This document shows, one piece after another, positions 60,547 to 64,000 of a stretch of DNA of 64,000 bases (positions are counted from its first letter, which is position 1; every line of letters starts with the position of its first letter). Source of the DNA: Yinghuangia sp035454725 (GTDB lineage: Bacteria; Actinomycetota; Actinomycetes; Streptomycetales; Streptomycetaceae); assembly GCF_051388935.1 (NCBI RefSeq), contig NZ_JBPKBI010000020.1, forward strand, positions 49,118 to 113,117, in the 5' to 3' direction. The translations under genes and the position numbers were made by a program. A model generated the notes under the pieces. That model did no database searches. It saw nothing but the letters and a program-made list of their open reading frames with translations, and was not told the DNA's origin.

Positions 60547-60903
60547 TCAGCCCTTGCGGAAGACGTCCTTGATGGCGATCTTGCCGTCGCGCATGGTGAA
60601 GACGTCCACGAAGCGGTTGAGCACCTTGCCGTCCGGCTGCCGGACGGTGGCCTGGATGTACACCTTGTCACCGGCCTCGACGAACTCCCCGTAGTCGACG
60701 GAGATGCCCTGGCGCTCGAACTCCCGCAGCACGCCGATCTGCTGGACCAGGTACTCGCGGATGGTGTCCATGGTGTACGTCGTTCCGGGCTCGTCGCCCT
60801 CCGGCGAGATCCAGATGCCGTCCTTCGCGAAGCACTCCATCGCGGTGTCGACCTCCTCGCGCTCACTGGCCCGGAAGAACAATTCGACGACTGCTTTCGA
60901 CAT
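60547..60903 (-). CDS. SnoaL-like (NTF2-fold) protein
   Basis: 118 residues from ATG 60903. The fold markers are an N-terminal helix (MSKAVVELFFRASEREEVDT), a FAKDGIWISPEG strand and the C-terminal NRFVDVFTMRDGKIAIKDVF. Family members include polyketide cyclases, epoxide hydrolases of the limonene type and isomerases. Being between two P450 genes suggests it acts on an oxidised polyketide, for example opening an epoxide or closing a ring; this is inference. Confidence 0.85.
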   Translation of the reverse strand: MSKAVVELFFRASEREEVDTAMECFAKDGIWISPEGDEPGTTYTMDTIREYLVQQIGVLREFERQGISVDYGEFVEAGDKVYIQATVRQPDGKVLNRFVDVFTMRDGKIAIKDVFRKG

Positions 60904-61071
60904 GGTGTGGCCCTTTCGGTTCAGGTGGGATGCAGAAGGGGTTTCGGAAATTTCGGACCGCCGTTTCCGCGATGTCACCGGGCGGGCGGCTCGAACGGTG
61001 GGGCTTTTCCGGGTGTTGCGGTGCTGCCGGGCTCCGCGGTGGCAGTGCCGCGGCGGACGGCCCGGTGCGGT

Positions 61072-62304
61072 TCAGCTCATGCGCACGGGCAGTCGTTCGA
61101 GCGCCCGGAACTGCGCGCTGAACTTCCACACGAGTTCGTCTTCCGGCACGGCGAGTTCCCAGTGCGGAAAGCGCTCCAGCAGTTTTCCGAACACGATCTC
61201 CCCTTCCAACCGGGCCAGCGGGGCGCCGATGCAGTGGTGGATTCCGTGTCCGAAGGACAGGTGGCCCTGGGCGGGCCGGGTGACGTCCAGGCGGTCCGCG
61301 TCGGGGAAGCGCGCGGAGTCCCGGTTGGCGGCGAGGAGGGCGATGAAGACGATCTCGCCCTCCGGGATCGTCACGTCCCCGAGGGTGACCGGGGCGGTGG
61401 TGCAGCGCAGCGTCGACAGGTTCAACGGGCTTTCGTAGCGCAGCAGTTCCTCGACCGCTCCAGGCACCAGCCCCGGGTTGTCGCGCAGCAGCCGGAGCTG
61501 GTCGGGTGCGCGGAGCAGCGTGTACGTGCCGCTGCCGATGAGGCTCGCCGTGGTCTCGTACCCCGCGTTCATGAGCAGGAAGACCATGGAGAGCAGTTCG
61601 GGCTGGTCCAGGCGTGTGCCGTCTTCCTCGCGGGCCTGGATCAGGGCCGACAGCATGTCGTCGCCGGGCTGGTCGCGCTTGACGCCGACGAGTTCGGTCA
61701 GGTACGTGAAAGCCTGCCGGGTGGCGGCCTGCTTCGCCTCGGCGGTGGTGTCGAGGCCGGCGAGGGCCGTGCTCCAGGCGCGGAAGTCGCCGTGGCGTTC
61801 CTGCGGCACTCCCAGCAGCTCGCCGATGACATAGATGGGCAGGGCCATGGCGAGGCGTTCGACCAGGTCGAAGGGGACCCCGGGTTCGACGGTGTCGAGG
61901 ATGTCGTCGGTGCTCTTCTCGATCCACGGCCGCAAGGTCTCCACGCGTCGGGCGGTGAAGGCGTGTCCGACCAGGCGGCGCAGCCGCGTGTGGTCGGGCG
62001 GGTCGCTGAAGAGCATGGTGCGCGGTGTGCGGGCGGGGGGTTCGCCGGAACGGACGGCGCGGGCCTGCATGATGTCGCGCAGGAGCTCGACGTCCTTCGA
62101 CAGGCGCTGGTCGGCGAGCAACGCCCGGGCGTCGTCGTAGCCGGTGACGACCCAGGCGTGCAGTTCGGTGGCCAGCGTCTTGACGACGCGCCTGCGCACG
62201 CCGCCGTGTTCGCGGATCGCGGCGTAGCCGCCGTGCGGGTCCTGGGCGAAGCCCCAGCTCAGCATGTCCAGGTCGTCGGCGGAAACGGATCCCGGCGCGG
62301 TCAT
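61072..62304 (-). CDS. Cytochrome P450
   Basis: 410 residues from ATG 62304 with GAGGAG upstream. Canonical motifs: I-helix MNAGYETTASLI, ExxR as EELLR, heme loop FGHGIHHCIGAPLARLE. It is 39 bases downstream of the PKS gene on the same strand and almost certainly in its operon. Same length as the other P450 but clearly different in sequence, so the two likely act at different positions of the product. Confidence 0.93.
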   Translation of the reverse strand: MTAPGSVSADDLDMLSWGFAQDPHGGYAAIREHGGVRRRVVKTLATELHAWVVTGYDDARALLADQRLSKDVELLRDIMQARAVRSGEPPARTPRTMLFSDPPDHTRLRRLVGHAFTARRVETLRPWIEKSTDDILDTVEPGVPFDLVERLAMALPIYVIGELLGVPQERHGDFRAWSTALAGLDTTAEAKQAATRQAFTYLTELVGVKRDQPGDDMLSALIQAREEDGTRLDQPELLSMVFLLMNAGYETTASLIGSGTYTLLRAPDQLRLLRDNPGLVPGAVEELLRYESPLNLSTLRCTTAPVTLGDVTIPEGEIVFIALLAANRDSARFPDADRLDVTRPAQGHLSFGHGIHHCIGAPLARLEGEIVFGKLLERFPHWELAVPEDELVWKFSAQFRALERLPVRMS

Positions 62305-62343
62305 GGCACTCCTCGGTGTCGTCGGCGGGGTGGGCGGGAGGGC

Positions 62344-64000
62344 TCAGACGCGGGCGTCGAGCCAGGTGCGGACGGCGAGTGCGGCGCCGGACGCGTGCTC
62401 CTCGATGAGCGTGGTGTGGGTGCCCGCGACGACGACGCGTTCGTGGGGCGTGGGCCAGGTGGCTTGGACCGGGTCGGGGCCACTGTCAACGTCGGCCGGC
62501 AGGTCGGTACCGGTGAACCGGGCTGCGGCGACCAGCAGGACCGGGCAGCGGAGGGCTTGCGGCGTCCAGTCGCCGAACACCCCCAAGTACCGTCCCATCG
62601 CGGCGAGTTTGGCGTCGTCGACGAGTTCGGCCAGGTCTGCTCGGTCCGCCAGGTCGCGGTAGACGGCGGCCTGGAGCCGGGCCACGTGCGGGTCGTCGGG
62701 CACGTACGAGTCCAGCAGCACCACGGCGGACGGGTCGGGCATCGCGGCGTCGCGCTCCATATGCTCGGCGACCGCGTGCGCGAGCCAGCCGCCGGACGAG
62801 TAGCCGACGAGCACGAAAGGCCCGCCTCCTGCGGTGTCGCGCACCGCGTTCGCGTGCAGGCGTACGGCGGACTCGCGCGACGCGGGCAGGAACTCCTTGT
62901 CGCCGTACCCGGGCGGGGCGAGCACGGTGGTCGGGCGCCGGCCTCGGAACTCCTCGGCGAATCGCGCGAATTGCACGGGGTGCGCGGGTGCGACCAGCGA
63001 CGGCAGGCAGATCAGCGGGGGGCCTTCGCCGTCGGCGGTGTAGCGCACCGCGTCGACGACCGTGTCGGACTCGTCCGTCGGTGCGGGCCCGCGCAGTTCG
63101 GCGGCTGCGGCAAGGAGCCGGATCCCCTCGGCGGCGCGCCCGGCGGTGCAGGCCTGCCGGAAGAGGCTCAGGAGCGGCGTGTCCCCGGCGCCGATCGCCG
63201 GGCCGGGCGCGGAAGGCTCGGCGGTGAACTGGTGGGCTGCCAACTCGTCGGTGATGTAGCGGGCCAGGGACGCCACGCTGTCATTCCGGAAGACGGCCGC
63301 GACGGAGAGCCGCAGCCCGGTCGCGGCGTTGAGGTGGTGGCGCAACTCGGACGCCGTAAGGGAGTTGAGCCCGAGCTCGCTGAACGACCGGTCGTCGTCG
63401 GCGCCTTCCAGCCCGGTGAGGCCGAGCACACCGATGAGATGAGCAACCACCAACTCCCGGATCCGGCCCAGGCGTTCGGTGGCATCGAGGTCGGCAAGCC
63501 ACTCGCGTACGGGGCTGGGGCCGGCCGACGCTCCTGGTTCGGCGCCCGGACCGGCCGCGGTGGGACGGCCGAACGGCTCCGCGTCGCTCCCCTCGGGGGC
63601 GTCGAGCCAGAAGCGGCGGTGTTGGAAGGCGTACGTCGGAAGGTCGACGCGGCGGGGCCGTGCGGCCTCGGCGTCTCCGTCTGCGGTGAACAGCGGTGTC
63701 CAGTCGACGTGGACGCCGCGCGTGAACAGGTGCGCGAGCGCGGTGTAGACGGCCGTCGGCTCGTCGCGATCGGCGCGCAGCAGCGGCACGGCGGCCCCAG
63801 CGCCTGATTCCGCGAGCGCGTCGGCGATCATCGGGGCGAGCACGCCGTCCGGGCCCACCTCCAGGTAGGTCCTGACGCCCTGAGCGGCAAGGGTGTTGGC
63901 CGCGTCGAGGAAGCGCACGGGCTTGCGGACATGCTCGACCCAATAGTCAGCCGACGCCAACTCCCCGGCCGTCGCCACCGCACCCGTCACCGCCGACACA
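62344..64000 (-). CDS. Type I PKS, C-terminal AT-ACP-thioesterase (5' end outside window)
   Basis: About 550 residues of a multidomain protein whose N-terminus lies past base 64000. The visible part starts in the AT domain's last third (ADYWVEHVRKPVRFLDAANT; YLEVGPDGVLAPMI), then the post-AT linker ending LPTYAFQHRRFWLD. No ketoreductase or dehydratase follows: the ACP comes directly (SFSELGLNSLTASELRHHLN, with Asn in place of the usual Asp before the phosphopantetheine Ser). It is followed by an integral thioesterase (LVGYSSGGWLAHAV, LLDSYV, GTHTTLIEE). This is therefore the last module, leaving an unreduced beta-keto group before release by hydrolysis or lactonisation. The AT specificity motifs are outside the window. 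Confidence 0.93.
   Translation of the reverse strand, partial: VSAVTGAVATAGELASADYWVEHVRKPVRFLDAANTLAAQGVRTYLEVGPDGVLAPMIADALAESGAGAAVPLLRADRDEPTAVYTALAHLFTRGVHVDWTPLFTADGDAEAARPRRVDLPTYAFQHRRFWLDAPEGSDAEPFGRPTAAGPGAEPGASAGPSPVREWLADLDATERLGRIRELVVAHLIGVLGLTGLEGADDDRSFSELGLNSLTASELRHHLNAATGLRLSVAAVFRNDSVASLARYITDELAAHQFTAEPSAPGPAIGAGDTPLLSLFRQACTAGRAAEGIRLLAAAAELRGPAPTDESDTVVDAVRYTADGEGPPLICLPSLVAPAHPVQFARFAEEFRGRRPTTVLAPPGYGDKEFLPASRESAVRLHANAVRDTAGGGPFVLVGYSSGGWLAHAVAEHMERDAAMPDPSAVVLLDSYVPDDPHVARLQAAVYRDLADRADLAELVDDAKLAAMGRYLGVFGDWTPQALRCPVLLVAAARFTGTDLPADVDSGPDPVQATWPTPHERVVVAGTHTTLIEEHASGAALAVRTWLDARV

Noticed and set aside
60514..63807. 1097-codon plus-strand frame opposite P450 and PKS genes
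   Set aside because: Spans several real minus-strand genes and their gaps, with shadow composition.

Overview
The window is high-GC, gene-dense actinomycete DNA. Several genes point to a Streptomyces-like organism: an Scr1-type HTH gene with a DUF397 partner, a SpoIIE phosphatase with a fused anti-sigma-type kinase domain, a large SARP/AfsR-type regulator, a crotonyl-CoA carboxylase/reductase and a modular type I polyketide synthase. The genus cannot be fixed from sequence alone. No rRNA, tRNA or CRISPR array was seen. The sequence is draft quality: there is a 104-base N gap at 56720-56823, and a single N at 50859 between two near-identical 127-base copies.

Left part (1-25 kb). A translationally coupled set of uncharacterised genes (1-5586) ends in a repeat-rich, fibre-like protein. 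Next come a UvrD-type helicase pseudogene, an anti-sigma-type kinase, a STAND-type NTPase overlapping a Gfo/Idh oxidoreductase, a divergent frameshifted membrane-anchored protein, and the HTH/DUF397 pair. A decayed C-terminus of a large DNA methyltransferase lies at 13920-14222. A CGNR regulator and an MFS transporter diverge from only 26 bases. TerB, ATP-grasp, Acg-type nitroreductase, SpoIIE-type phosphatase and bacterial eRF1-like (baeRF) genes follow, with a truncated flavodoxin gene and very small ORFs between them.

Middle part (25-46 kb). One 2713-residue secreted SpvB/RHS polymorphic toxin fills 25.4-33.6 kb and has no convincing immunity gene next to it. Then come a broken DUF1214-like gene, a polysaccharide deacetylase whose glycosyltransferase core has been lost in frame, its small membrane partner, a GH43 glycosidase, an MFS pump with an ArsR regulator and a clear palindromic operator, a TnpB fragment, a secreted erythromycin-esterase-like protein, a secreted serine hydrolase and an orphan GvpU-like gene.

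Right part (46-64 kb) looks like the border of a polyketide gene cluster: a SARP regulator, an MBL-fold hydrolase, a type II thioesterase coupled to an acyl-CoA carboxylase beta subunit, crotonyl-CoA carboxylase/reductase (extender-unit supply), an NmrA-like protein, a 14-TM drug exporter, an HxlR regulator, two P450s, a SnoaL-like protein, and the C-terminal AT-ACP-TE end of a PKS that runs off the window. An 18-base sequence repeated exactly, in inverted orientation, before the NmrA-like gene and in the exporter/HxlR divergent promoter suggests one HxlR-controlled unit. The product is not identified.
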